Positions 1 through 6,950 of a DNA stretch of 41,857 nucleotides are shown one piece after another. This DNA is from Candidatus Zipacnadia bacterium (GTDB lineage Bacteria > Armatimonadota > Zipacnadia > Zipacnadales > UBA5352): positions 1-41,857 of the forward strand of contig JALGSW010000051.1 in NCBI GenBank assembly GCA_029821635.1, given 5' to 3'. Numbering within the stretch: position 1 is the stretch's first letter; each line of letters opens with the position of its first letter. The translations under genes were made by a program, and so were the position numbers. Under the pieces are notes generated by a model. It saw nothing but the letters and a program-made list of their open reading frames with translations, did not search any database and was not told the origin of the DNA.

Positions 1-110
1 GGCTGCGGCCTCGTGCGGGCATCCGCGCACCACTCACCGCTCATTTTTTTCGCACACCGAGCCCGCAACCCATCCATACTCCCTCGCATCTCCGAACGCA
101 TAATGTAAGT

Positions 111-136
111 GGAAAGCCTGTCCCACGTGAACGACG
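111..136. repeat. degenerate REP-like half element
   Basis: The sequence GGAAAGCCTGTCCCACG matches the right arm of the 20-bp hairpin repeat found intact at 13964, 19123, 19772, 21674 and 21705. The left arm is missing. The rest of 1-220 holds no convincing gene. Confidence 0.45.
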
Positions 137-220
137 TGAACGACGAGCACGACGCAAGGCCCTCCCCGCCCTCCCGTCGAACCTCCCCTCGCCGCCAGCC
201 TGCCGCCGGAGGTCCGTCTC

Positions 221-2113
221 ATGCGCTACTGTCTGGTCGCCATCATCGCCGCCGCGCTCCTCTCCCCCACTCCCTGCCGCGCTCAGGAGTTCGCGACTCA
301 CCAGCGCATCCTGTCCGGCTACACCGGTGCGTTCCGCGACGACGAGACGGACGGCTGGCGCGATTACCTCCCGCTGCTCAGCGAGCACGGGTTCACCGCG
401 ATCGACCTCAAGCTCCACCCGAAGAACTTCGACCTCGACGACGACGCGTCGATGCGTGAGTTCGTGCACGAGATCGCGACCGCGATCGACGAGGCCGGGC
501 TCGACTTCTACGTCTACCTCTACGACCGCGGCGCCGAGCGCGACCCGGTGGCCGACGCGCATCTCCCCGCCTTCGTCGCCACCGACGGCTCCACGAACCC
601 GGAGATGTTCTGCCTCTACGCGCCGGAGGTCTGGCTCGCACTCTTCGAGCGCGTCTTCTGGATGGCCGCGCGCTCGACCGAGGTGCCCATCACGGGCGTG
701 AAGATCGACATCGAGCACCTGCAGAACTACCTGCCCTGCATTTGCGACACGTGCTTCTCGTCCTTCGAGCGCGCGCTCGGGGCCAACGAGCAGATCGCCC
801 CCGGGCAGCGCTGGGCGTGGATCGCCGACCACGGTGGTGAGGAAGCGTATCTCGCGCACCTCGAGTCACGCCTTGACGAGGCCGCGCGGCAGTATGAGCG
901 GCGCGCGCACACGATCAACCCCGACCTGCGTCTCGGCATCATGCCCGTGCGCGACTCGCGGGTGCACCGTCCGTGGCTGCGCCACCTCGCGACCGAGCGC
1001 GCGCCGGCGGTGATGGACTCGTGGGCGATGTATGGCGGCCTCGGCTGGACGGACGGAGCCGCCGAGGCGCAGGCGTTCATCAAGTCGCTCAATCCGCACA
1101 ACCTCTTCGTGCCGTGGTTCCGGCCGAACAGCTATCGCCCGGAGGACATGGGCGCGCACGCGTTCGTCGCGGCGGTAATGGCCGACGGGTACAACCTCTG
1201 GCAGCTCAACATGCTGCATCCCGAGCAGATCGCCGCGCGCCGCGCGTCCTACGCGCTGCCCACGGACTTCCCTGACCCGATGGCCTACTGGCAGGCGCTG
1301 GGCGAGGCGAACGCGCGCATGGAGGCATGGCTGGGCGAGCCGCGGGAGATCGCCTGGGAGCCGATCGACCTGCTCGCCGAGCGCGCGGACACCGGAGGCG
1401 TGACGATCCCAGACCTGCGGCCCGTGGCGCCCGATGCGCCGGCCCTCGATGAGGCGCCCGCGCCGACCAGCCTGCGCGGCGTGAACACGATCTACGTCTA
1501 CGTGAGCGACCCGGCGGTTCCGGTCGAGGCGACGATCCGGCACTCCGCGGGCAACCGCCGGCCGAAGCCGATCGCGTGGGCGCTGGCGAAGGGCCCGGAC
1601 CAGCCGATTGCCGAGGGGCGCATCGAGCCGGGCGAGACGGCCGAGCTGTCGCTGACCATGCCCGTGGCGGGCGTCTATGCGTTGGTGATTCAGGCGCAGT
1701 CGGGCGGCGGCCCGTGGTACTCGGCTCAGGTGCAATCGCACCCGCACGGGCTGGACGCCTCGGGGCGAGCCTACTTCTTCCGCGGGAACCCGCGGCGGTT
1801 CTTCTGGGTGCCCGAGGGCCTGGCGAGCTTCCGCCTGCGCGCGGAGACGGGCAACCGCAACCAGGAGATGCGCGTGCAGGTCTGGCGGCCCGACGGCGAA
1901 CCGGCGCTGGACCACGTGGTGAACTCGGACGTGGCGCATCGCGAGACGCTGGAGGTGGCGGCGCCGGAGGGCATGTCCGGGGCGGTGTGGTCGGTGTGGG
2001 TGGGCAAGCCCGAGGAGATGGAGGCGACGCACTACTCGGAGAACTACTGGCTGCGGGTGCTGGACGCCTCGCCCTACCTGGCCGACCGCCCGGAGGCGGT
2101 GCTGGCGGAGTAG
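221..2113 (+). CDS. secreted glycoside-hydrolase-like TIM-barrel protein
   Basis: The protein has 630 residues. A signal peptide (about 1-21, ending CRA before QEF) directs export. GGAGG at 208-212 lies 8 bases before the ATG, which fixes the start. Residues about 25-370 read like a (beta/alpha)8 hydrolase: FTAIDLKLHP near the first strand, and GVKIDIEHLQ followed by a CICDTC cysteine cluster, an acidic strand end of the kind that carries catalytic residues in GH-like barrels. Residues about 410-615 look like beta-sandwich material. I cannot assign a CAZy family or a substrate. It stands alone and converges on the OPX gene, with a parS-like palindrome between them. Secretion is well supported; hydrolase activity is inferred from fold-like pattern only. 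Confidence 0.8.
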   Translation: MRYCLVAIIAAALLSPTPCRAQEFATHQRILSGYTGAFRDDETDGWRDYLPLLSEHGFTAIDLKLHPKNFDLDDDASMREFVHEIATAIDEAGLDFYVYLYDRGAERDPVADAHLPAFVATDGSTNPEMFCLYAPEVWLALFERVFWMAARSTEVPITGVKIDIEHLQNYLPCICDTCFSSFERALGANEQIAPGQRWAWIADHGGEEAYLAHLESRLDEAARQYERRAHTINPDLRLGIMPVRDSRVHRPWLRHLATERAPAVMDSWAMYGGLGWTDGAAEAQAFIKSLNPHNLFVPWFRPNSYRPEDMGAHAFVAAVMADGYNLWQLNMLHPEQIAARRASYALPTDFPDPMAYWQALGEANARMEAWLGEPREIAWEPIDLLAERADTGGVTIPDLRPVAPDAPALDEAPAPTSLRGVNTIYVYVSDPAVPVEATIRHSAGNRRPKPIAWALAKGPDQPIAEGRIEPGETAELSLTMPVAGVYALVIQAQSGGGPWYSAQVQSHPHGLDASGRAYFFRGNPRRFFWVPEGLASFRLRAETGNRNQEMRVQVWRPDGEPALDHVVNSDVAHRETLEVAAPEGMSGAVWSVWVGKPEEMEATHYSENYWLRVLDASPYLADRPEAVLAE

Positions 2114-2136
2114 CGCCGTCTATTGCCTCGAACGAA

Positions 2137-2152
2137 TGTTTCACGTGAAACA
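2137..2152. promoter_or_regulatory. consensus parS-like ParB binding site
   Basis: TGTTTCACGTGAAACA is a perfect 16-bp palindrome identical to the widely conserved chromosomal parS consensus that ParB/Spo0J proteins bind. It sits between two convergent genes, a usual place for parS, and about 3.4 kb from a ParA gene. No ParB (Spo0J) gene is in the window. The match is read directly; function as parS is inferred from the consensus. Confidence 0.8.
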
Positions 2153-2167
2153 TTGGCGGGCCATTAT

Positions 2168-2209
2168 GCAGGCAAAACGTTATGCCTGCGAACTCGGCCC
2201 GAGAGGCCG
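2168..2209. terminator. possible bidirectional terminator hairpins
   Basis: GCAGGCA (2168-2174) pairs with TGCCTGC (2183-2189), and CGGCC (2195-2199) with GGCCG (2205-2209). Both hairpins lie between convergent genes ending at 2113 and 2243. Neither has a clear T tract, so terminator function is weakly supported. The first hairpin also contains a GTTATGCC motif like those upstream of parA. Confidence 0.3.
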
Positions 2210-2242
2210 CGCAGGCAGGCGCTCATCGTTATCCCCCGCGCG

Positions 2243-5026
2243 TCAGTTGAGGATCAGGTAACCGGTGACGATGCTGGTAACGGCGCTGAGCACGCGCTCC
2301 AGCGCGCCGGGCTCGTTGACGTTGCGGAAGATGTAGTCGGACGGCACAAGGATGATGTCGCCCGGCTTGATCTCGGTGTGCAGCGCCTGCGGAGTGACCT
2401 CACCGTTGGCGCGGATGACGACCGTGCGGCGCTTGCGCGCGTCCTGGGTGAACTCTCCGGACTTGGCGATGTAGTCCAACGGCTCAAAGCCCAACTGGTA
2501 TGGGACCGCGCCGGGCCTGACCACCGCACCCATGACGGTCACGGTCGTGGGTGTTTCCGGCACCACTACTACGTCGCCAGGCGCGAGCGGGAAGTCCTCC
2601 CGAGCGCCTCCGCTGGCGATGAGGGCCTCGCCATCGATCGGCACCGCGCGCGCCCACTGGTACTTGCTCAGCCGCCGTGGCGGGATGATCACGGCCGAGC
2701 CACCCTCCGACAGCGCGGCCTCGAGGCCCTGCGTGATCTGAGCCGCGGTGCCCATCGTGCGCTGTTCCTCCCCCTCAACGGTGCCGGCCGCCAGCTCGCG
2801 GTTGAAGTGTGCGATCACCTGCTCGAGGTCACCCTCCTGCTCGTCGCCGATGATTTCCTGGCGCAGCCGGTAGAGCACGATGCCGTTGGGGTTGGCGCTG
2901 GGCAGCAGTCCACCGGCACGCCGGATGAGGTCGTAGACGGTGTCGGGATCCTCCGTGGTGGACAGCAGCGCGTAGGAGCCGGGGGTCGCGACTCGACCAC
3001 GGATGGTGACGACAGGCGGCGTGGCGATCAGCCTGCCTGTGCCGAGGACCGCGACGAGGTCGTTGTCGCGCACGATCGGGTCAGGCTCGACGACGAAGGC
3101 CTCATCTTCGCGGCGCAGAGAGAGGTAGATCGGTTCCACCTGGCCGACGACTCCTCCGGCGGTGTACTCAACCTGATCACCGGCCGAGGATGCAAGGCCG
3201 CCCGCGGCGAGGATCGCGTCGGAGACGCGCATCCCCTGGGAGCGTGGGAACCAGCCCACGTTCGGCACCAGGCCGGTGACGTGTATGCGGCTGTCCTCGG
3301 CGACCTCTGCCCGCGCGAGCACGGTGAGCGTGTCGCCGCGTTGCAGCTCGAGGTTGGCGCCGGGATCGCTCGCGAGCGCCGCAGCGAGGTCCACCGGGAT
3401 CAGCTCGCGCCGCTGGTCGTCACCGAGGCGCATCAGGTTCGCGCGCCGAGTGTAGGCGCCCTCCAGTAGCCCGCCCGCCTGCTTGACAAGGTCCGAGACG
3501 CGCATGCCCCGCACCCAGTCGTAGGTGTCGGGTTCGCGGATCGCGCCTTCGACCGTGACTTCCATCGGCGCCTCGACGTCTCCCTCGGCGAAGACAGTCA
3601 CCAGGTCGCCCTGCGTCAGGGCGATGTTATGCGCGGGGTCGCCGGCGAGCGCGGCGGCGAGGTCGAAGTGTATCAAGTCGCGGTCGAGGTCGTCGCCGAG
3701 GCGTTCGACGACGGCTTCCTCCGTGTGCGCGGTCTCCTCCAGCCCGTTCGCGAGGGCGATGAGGTCGCGGACGGTCATGTCCTCGAGCACCTGATACGTG
3801 CCGGGGCGGCGGACGGCGCCCTCGAGCTCAACTACATTCTGCGCCTCCTCAAGCACCGGCGGGATGACGACCAGGTCGCCGCTCTGCAGGCTGAGCTGGG
3901 CGTCGGCGGTGCGGAGGTTGACGTTCAGCAGCTCGCGAGTGCCGCTCTCCCCCACCCGCCACAACTCCGCGCCCTGCCCGTAGCCGGTGGCGGACACGCC
4001 CGCGGCCATCTGCAGCGCCTCGGCGAGCGTCACCGGATCGGTCATCTCGTAACGCGCGGGACGGCGCACCTCGCCGTCGATGCCGAACTCGGCCAGCAGC
4101 GGCGGGACGAAGATCGTGTCATTGGGCTCGAGAGGCACGTCGGCGTCAATCTCGCCGCGCAGCAGGTAGTCGTACAGATCGATCACCAGCGGCTCCTCGC
4201 CGCGGCGGACGAGCCTGATCGCACGGAAGCTGCCGACATCGTTCGGGCCACGCGCGGCGTTGAGTGCGGAGAAGAGCGTGGCGGCGCCCGAGAGCAGGTG
4301 GGTGCCGGGCCGGCGCACGTCGCCGGTCACGCGCACCTCGATCACGCGCGTGCGTGTGAGTCCTACGCTCACCTCGGCGCGATTGAAGAAGGTGTGGTAG
4401 CGCCGCGTGATCATCTCACGAGCGCTGGAGAGTCGCTCCCCCGCGACCGTGACCTCGCCGAGCAGTTCGAGGTAGATCTGCCCCTCGGCGTCGATCACGG
4501 GGGTGGCGGCGACGTGCTCGATGGCGTCGGTCCAGACGCGCACGGCAAGCTGGTCGCCGGGCCCCAGCACGTAGGTCGGCGGGACGGGCTCGGAGGCGAG
4601 CACGGCACGCGGTCCGCGGGGCGGCACGGGCGTCTGCGGTACGGTCGCCAGGGCGCGCTCCGCGTCGGCCTCCTCAGCCGAGCGCTGCTCGTCGCCTGTC
4701 ACAGTGGTGTCAGGCTCGTCCGCCGGCCCGAAGATGTTCATGCCGAAGCGCTTCAGTTCGGCGAAGCGCTCGGCCGCGGTACGCGGCTCCTCGACAGCCG
4801 CCACGGGCGCGGTCTCCAACTCCTCGGATTGCCCCGGCCCGATTTCTTCGGGCTCGACAGGTGGCACGACTCCCTGAGGCACGGTGGGCGGCACGGGCGT
4901 AGGCGTCGCGCTGGGATAGGGAGTCACCGGGGGGGCGGTGGGAGCCGTCTGCCCGAGGGCAGGCCCGATGGGTGCGCACAGGATCAGGCACGTGAGCGCC
5001 AGAAGCGTCGAGGTTGCTCTGAGCAC
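2243..5026 (-). CDS. polysaccharide export (OPX, Wza-like) protein with seven SLBB domains
   Basis: The protein has 927 residues with a signal peptide (about 1-26, ending ALG before QTA). A Pro/Glu-rich linker follows, then a polysaccharide-export (PES) domain opening with YVLGPGDQLAVRVW. At least seven SLBB-type repeats come next, each opening with a variant of V.G.V..PG.Y (VTGDVRRPGTH, IDGEVRRPARY, LEGAVRRPGTY, VEGAIREPDTY, VTGLVPNVGWF, IRGRVATPGSY, VMGAVVRPGAV). The family forms periplasmic or outer-membrane rings through which capsule or exopolysaccharide leaves the cell. Classical Wza has two or three SLBB repeats, so this is a long version. The start is GTG, with AGGTG about 8 bases upstream. 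The gene is about 18 kb from the Wzz/Wzx/Wzy cluster it probably serves. Confidence 0.9.
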   Translation of the reverse strand: MLRATSTLLALTCLILCAPIGPALGQTAPTAPPVTPYPSATPTPVPPTVPQGVVPPVEPEEIGPGQSEELETAPVAAVEEPRTAAERFAELKRFGMNIFGPADEPDTTVTGDEQRSAEEADAERALATVPQTPVPPRGPRAVLASEPVPPTYVLGPGDQLAVRVWTDAIEHVAATPVIDAEGQIYLELLGEVTVAGERLSSAREMITRRYHTFFNRAEVSVGLTRTRVIEVRVTGDVRRPGTHLLSGAATLFSALNAARGPNDVGSFRAIRLVRRGEEPLVIDLYDYLLRGEIDADVPLEPNDTIFVPPLLAEFGIDGEVRRPARYEMTDPVTLAEALQMAAGVSATGYGQGAELWRVGESGTRELLNVNLRTADAQLSLQSGDLVVIPPVLEEAQNVVELEGAVRRPGTYQVLEDMTVRDLIALANGLEETAHTEEAVVERLGDDLDRDLIHFDLAAALAGDPAHNIALTQGDLVTVFAEGDVEAPMEVTVEGAIREPDTYDWVRGMRVSDLVKQAGGLLEGAYTRRANLMRLGDDQRRELIPVDLAAALASDPGANLELQRGDTLTVLARAEVAEDSRIHVTGLVPNVGWFPRSQGMRVSDAILAAGGLASSAGDQVEYTAGGVVGQVEPIYLSLRREDEAFVVEPDPIVRDNDLVAVLGTGRLIATPPVVTIRGRVATPGSYALLSTTEDPDTVYDLIRRAGGLLPSANPNGIVLYRLRQEIIGDEQEGDLEQVIAHFNRELAAGTVEGEEQRTMGTAAQITQGLEAALSEGGSAVIIPPRRLSKYQWARAVPIDGEALIASGGAREDFPLAPGDVVVVPETPTTVTVMGAVVRPGAVPYQLGFEPLDYIAKSGEFTQDARKRRTVVIRANGEVTPQALHTEIKPGDIILVPSDYIFRNVNEPGALERVLSAVTSIVTGYLILN

Positions 5027-5098
5027 GGTTCAGACACCTTTCGGGCAGCGCCGCGTGTGCGGCTTCCGCCGAGGCGGTCAGCGATGGGAACAAAGCGG

Positions 5099-5127
5099 AT
5101 TCTAACAAACCCGGCCCCTGAGCGCAA
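5099..5127 (-). promoter_or_regulatory. sigma70-type promoter for the OPX gene
   Basis: On the minus strand, TTGCGC (5127-5122), a 17-bp spacer and TAGAAT (5104-5099) lie 70-100 bp upstream of the OPX start and downstream of the RHH gene stop. OPX may therefore be transcribed apart from parA and the RHH gene. Confidence 0.45.
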
Positions 5128-5145
5128 CGCGCAGCCGCGACGGCG

Positions 5146-5592
5146 TCAGTCGCGCCGCAGGTCATCGGCCGCGGCCTGCAGGTCGCGCAGACCGTTGCGC
5201 ACCGCGAAGTCGGCGATCGCGGACTTGCTGGTGCGCACATCGTATTCCGTCAAGAGCAGGAACTTGACCTCCTCGAGCATGTGCGCAACCGGCTCGGTGA
5301 GGTAGAGCGTGACCGCGACCTTCGGCCCCTCCTGCGCCGGAGGCCTGCCCACGCGCGCGGGCTCGGAAGCCGGCTCGGGCTGTGGTTCGCGACGCTTGCG
5401 CGCGTCGGAGAGGCGCGTGTATGACCGCGGGCCCGAGCTCTTCTCCCCCATCGACTTCTCCAGCACCTCGTCAGCCGGCTCGGTCTGCAGCTCGGGCTCC
5501 TCGCCGGGCACGATCGGCTCACCCGACGGCTCATCAGCGGCGGGCGCGACGTTGAAGAAGACGTCCTCTGGGATCTCAGGGCGCTTACGCAC
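5146..5592 (-). CDS. ParA partner, small ribbon-helix-helix-like DNA-binding protein
   Basis: The protein has 148 residues. Residues 1-85 are acidic, Pro-rich and probably disordered. Residues about 88-140 begin KVAVTLYLTEPVAHMLEEVK and continue with TSKSAIADFAVRNGL, the strand-helix-helix pattern of RHH (MetJ/Arc) domains used by ParG-like centromere-binding proteins. The GTG start lies inside the 3' end of parA (8-bp overlap), so the pair is translationally coupled. Known ParA/RHH pairs bind repeated sites upstream of their own operon and autorepress; the reiterated motifs upstream of parA fit this. The partner role is inferred from fold and context. There is no sign of a canonical ParB (HTH plus CTPase). 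Confidence 0.7.
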   Translation of the reverse strand: MRKRPEIPEDVFFNVAPAADEPSGEPIVPGEEPELQTEPADEVLEKSMGEKSSGPRSYTRLSDARKRREPQPEPASEPARVGRPPAQEGPKVAVTLYLTEPVAHMLEEVKFLLLTEYDVRTSKSAIADFAVRNGLRDLQAAADDLRRD

Positions 5593-6343
5593 GGTCGATC
5601 ACCTCGCGAGCCAGCGCTCGGTAGGCCTCAGCGCCGGGACTGTCGGGTCGGAAGTGCACCAGCGGCGTGGCGGCGACGGTCGCGTAGTCGAAGGCGACGG
5701 TGCGCGGGACGATCGTCCCGAACACGCGGTCGCCGAAGTGCTCCTGCAGCCTGCGCTTCACCTCTTCAGCGTGCGCGGTGCGGGCGTCATACATCGTCAG
5801 CAGCAGGCCGAGGATATCCAGCTCAGAGTTCGCGTGCTGGCGGACGCCCTCGATGGTGCGCAGGAGCTGTTGGAGGCCCTTCATCGCGAGGTACGCGCAC
5901 TGGACCGGGATCAGCACCTCATCGGCGCCGGTGAGCGCGTTGATCGTCAAGAAGCCGAGGCTCGGTGGTGTGTCGATCAGGACGATGATGCCCTCGGCGA
6001 GCGTGCCGAGCTTGTCCTTGAGGCGGAACTGCGCGCGGTCGGCATCGGCGTCGGCGAGTTGGGCTTCGGCGGCGGCGAGGGCATACTCCGACGGAGCGAC
6101 CAGCAGGTTCGCGATGGGAGTGGGCTGAACGATCTCGCGCAGGTCCACGTCGGCCGAGAGGAGCAGGTCGTGGGTGGTGAGCTCGGCCTCGTCGGCGGCG
6201 GAGATGGCGGTGAGGTTGGCCTGGGGGTCGAGGTCAATGAGCACGACCCTCTCCCCCATCTCGGCGAGCGCGGCACCGAGGTTGAGGACGGTGGCGGTCT
6301 TGCCAACGCCGCCCTTCTGGTTGGCGACGGCAATGACGCGCAT
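5585..6343 (-). CDS. parA: ParA/Soj-family partition ATPase
   Basis: The protein has 252 residues, typical of small Soj-like ParA proteins. A deviant Walker A (KGGVGKT, residues 10-16) with both signature lysines is followed by VLIDLDPQANLT (Walker A' region) and by IDTPPSLGFLT (Walker B). ParA proteins dimerise on ATP, bind DNA nonspecifically and move centromere complexes or cellular cargo. The ATG has AAGGAGGA 7 bases upstream. The downstream RHH gene overlaps by 8 bp. A promoter (6433-6461) and repeats (6471-6835) lie upstream. A consensus parS-like site 3.4 kb away suggests a link to chromosome segregation, but the adjacent partner is RHH-type, so an orphan or plasmid-style system is equally possible. 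Confidence 0.92.
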   Translation of the reverse strand: MRVIAVANQKGGVGKTATVLNLGAALAEMGERVVLIDLDPQANLTAISAADEAELTTHDLLLSADVDLREIVQPTPIANLLVAPSEYALAAAEAQLADADADRAQFRLKDKLGTLAEGIIVLIDTPPSLGFLTINALTGADEVLIPVQCAYLAMKGLQQLLRTIEGVRQHANSELDILGLLLTMYDARTAHAEEVKRRLQEHFGDRVFGTIVPRTVAFDYATVAATPLVHFRPDSPGAEAYRALAREVIDRA

Positions 6344-6432
6344 CGGCGTCTCCTCCTTCGATGGCGCCGGTGATCGCCCTGCGGCGGCCGGCGTGCTGCG
6401 AGCAATGCTGCGATGCGTACGGTGTCAGGGTC

Positions 6433-6461
6433 ATCTTAGCGGCAAGCGGGCATGAGGTCAA
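6433..6461 (-). promoter_or_regulatory. sigma70-type promoter of the parA-RHH operon
   Basis: On the minus strand, TTGACC (6461-6456), a 17-bp spacer and TAAGAT (6438-6433) lie about 90 bp upstream of the parA ATG. A GGATAAC variant of the local repeat (6474-6480) lies just upstream of the -35, a good position for autoregulation by the RHH partner. Confidence 0.6.
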
Positions 6462-6470
6462 GCGCGCAAG

Positions 6471-6835
6471 GCAGGATAACGGCCTAACGCTAAACAGTAA
6501 CAGCAGCACAGCGGCATAACAGGAAGCTGGCAGAACGGTAGCCCAAGCTGCGCTCTCGATCGCTGGAGCGGGATCGTGATGATTGACATTATGCCAGCAT
6601 AAGCCTCGACGCGCGACGCGGCCCTACAGGGCGGCAGCAGTGCAGCGGCGCGAGGCGGTATGCTGGCTGGGCGGCACACGTCTCGTGATGCTGGGGTAAT
6701 GGCATAACAGGGAAGCCGCGATCCGTCAGTGCCAGGTCGTGGCGGAGCGTACCGGGATGGTGGGGTAATGGTATAACAGGAAGACGGCGAAAAGGACCAC
6801 GCAAAGCCGTTATGCCAGCTTACTGGCATGACGGC
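6471..6835. repeat. reiterated GGCATAAC motifs: candidate centromere/operator of the ParA-RHH system
   Basis: This is the only gene-free stretch over 300 bases (6344-6950). It holds GGATAAC (6474), GGCATAACAGGAAGC (6513), the inverted repeat TTATGC-CA-GCATAA (6589-6602), and two near-identical direct repeats of about 34 bp, with GGGGTAATGGCATAACAGG at 6693 and GGGGTAATGGTATAACAGG at 6762. It ends with a 13-bp inverted repeat with one mismatch, GCCGTTATGCCAG (6806-6818) and CTGGCATGACGGC (6823-6835). The arrangement resembles plasmid centromeres bound by RHH proteins. The repeats are seen directly; the binding role is inferred. Confidence 0.6.
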
Positions 6836-6950
6836 CTACAGGTGGCGCGGGAGCCCCTATGGCGTTGCGGCGGATGAAGGGCCTGCGGGGTGGCGAGGGG
6901 AACCGGGCGGAACAATGTGGTGGAGGCGATCTGCGTGTGTGTGAAGGCTG

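Noticed and set aside
2123-3469. Long plus-strand open frame of 448 codons opposite the OPX gene
   Set aside because: It is antisense to a clear OPX gene, Arg/Asp/Val-rich with no domain, and is explained by GC-rich codon bias.
3629-5305. Open frame of 558 codons on the plus strand
   Set aside because: Shadow of the OPX and RHH genes; low-complexity translation without motifs and no ribosome-binding site.
5146-5592. Canonical ParB
   Set aside because: Too short, with no ParB N-terminal CTPase motif or HTH; the C-terminal segment fits a ribbon-helix-helix instead.
6583-6588. TTGACA on the plus strand as a promoter for the PHP/DUF3604 gene
   Set aside because: No -10 element lies 16-19 bp downstream and the site is more than 350 bp from the gene; it overlaps the iteron inverted repeat.
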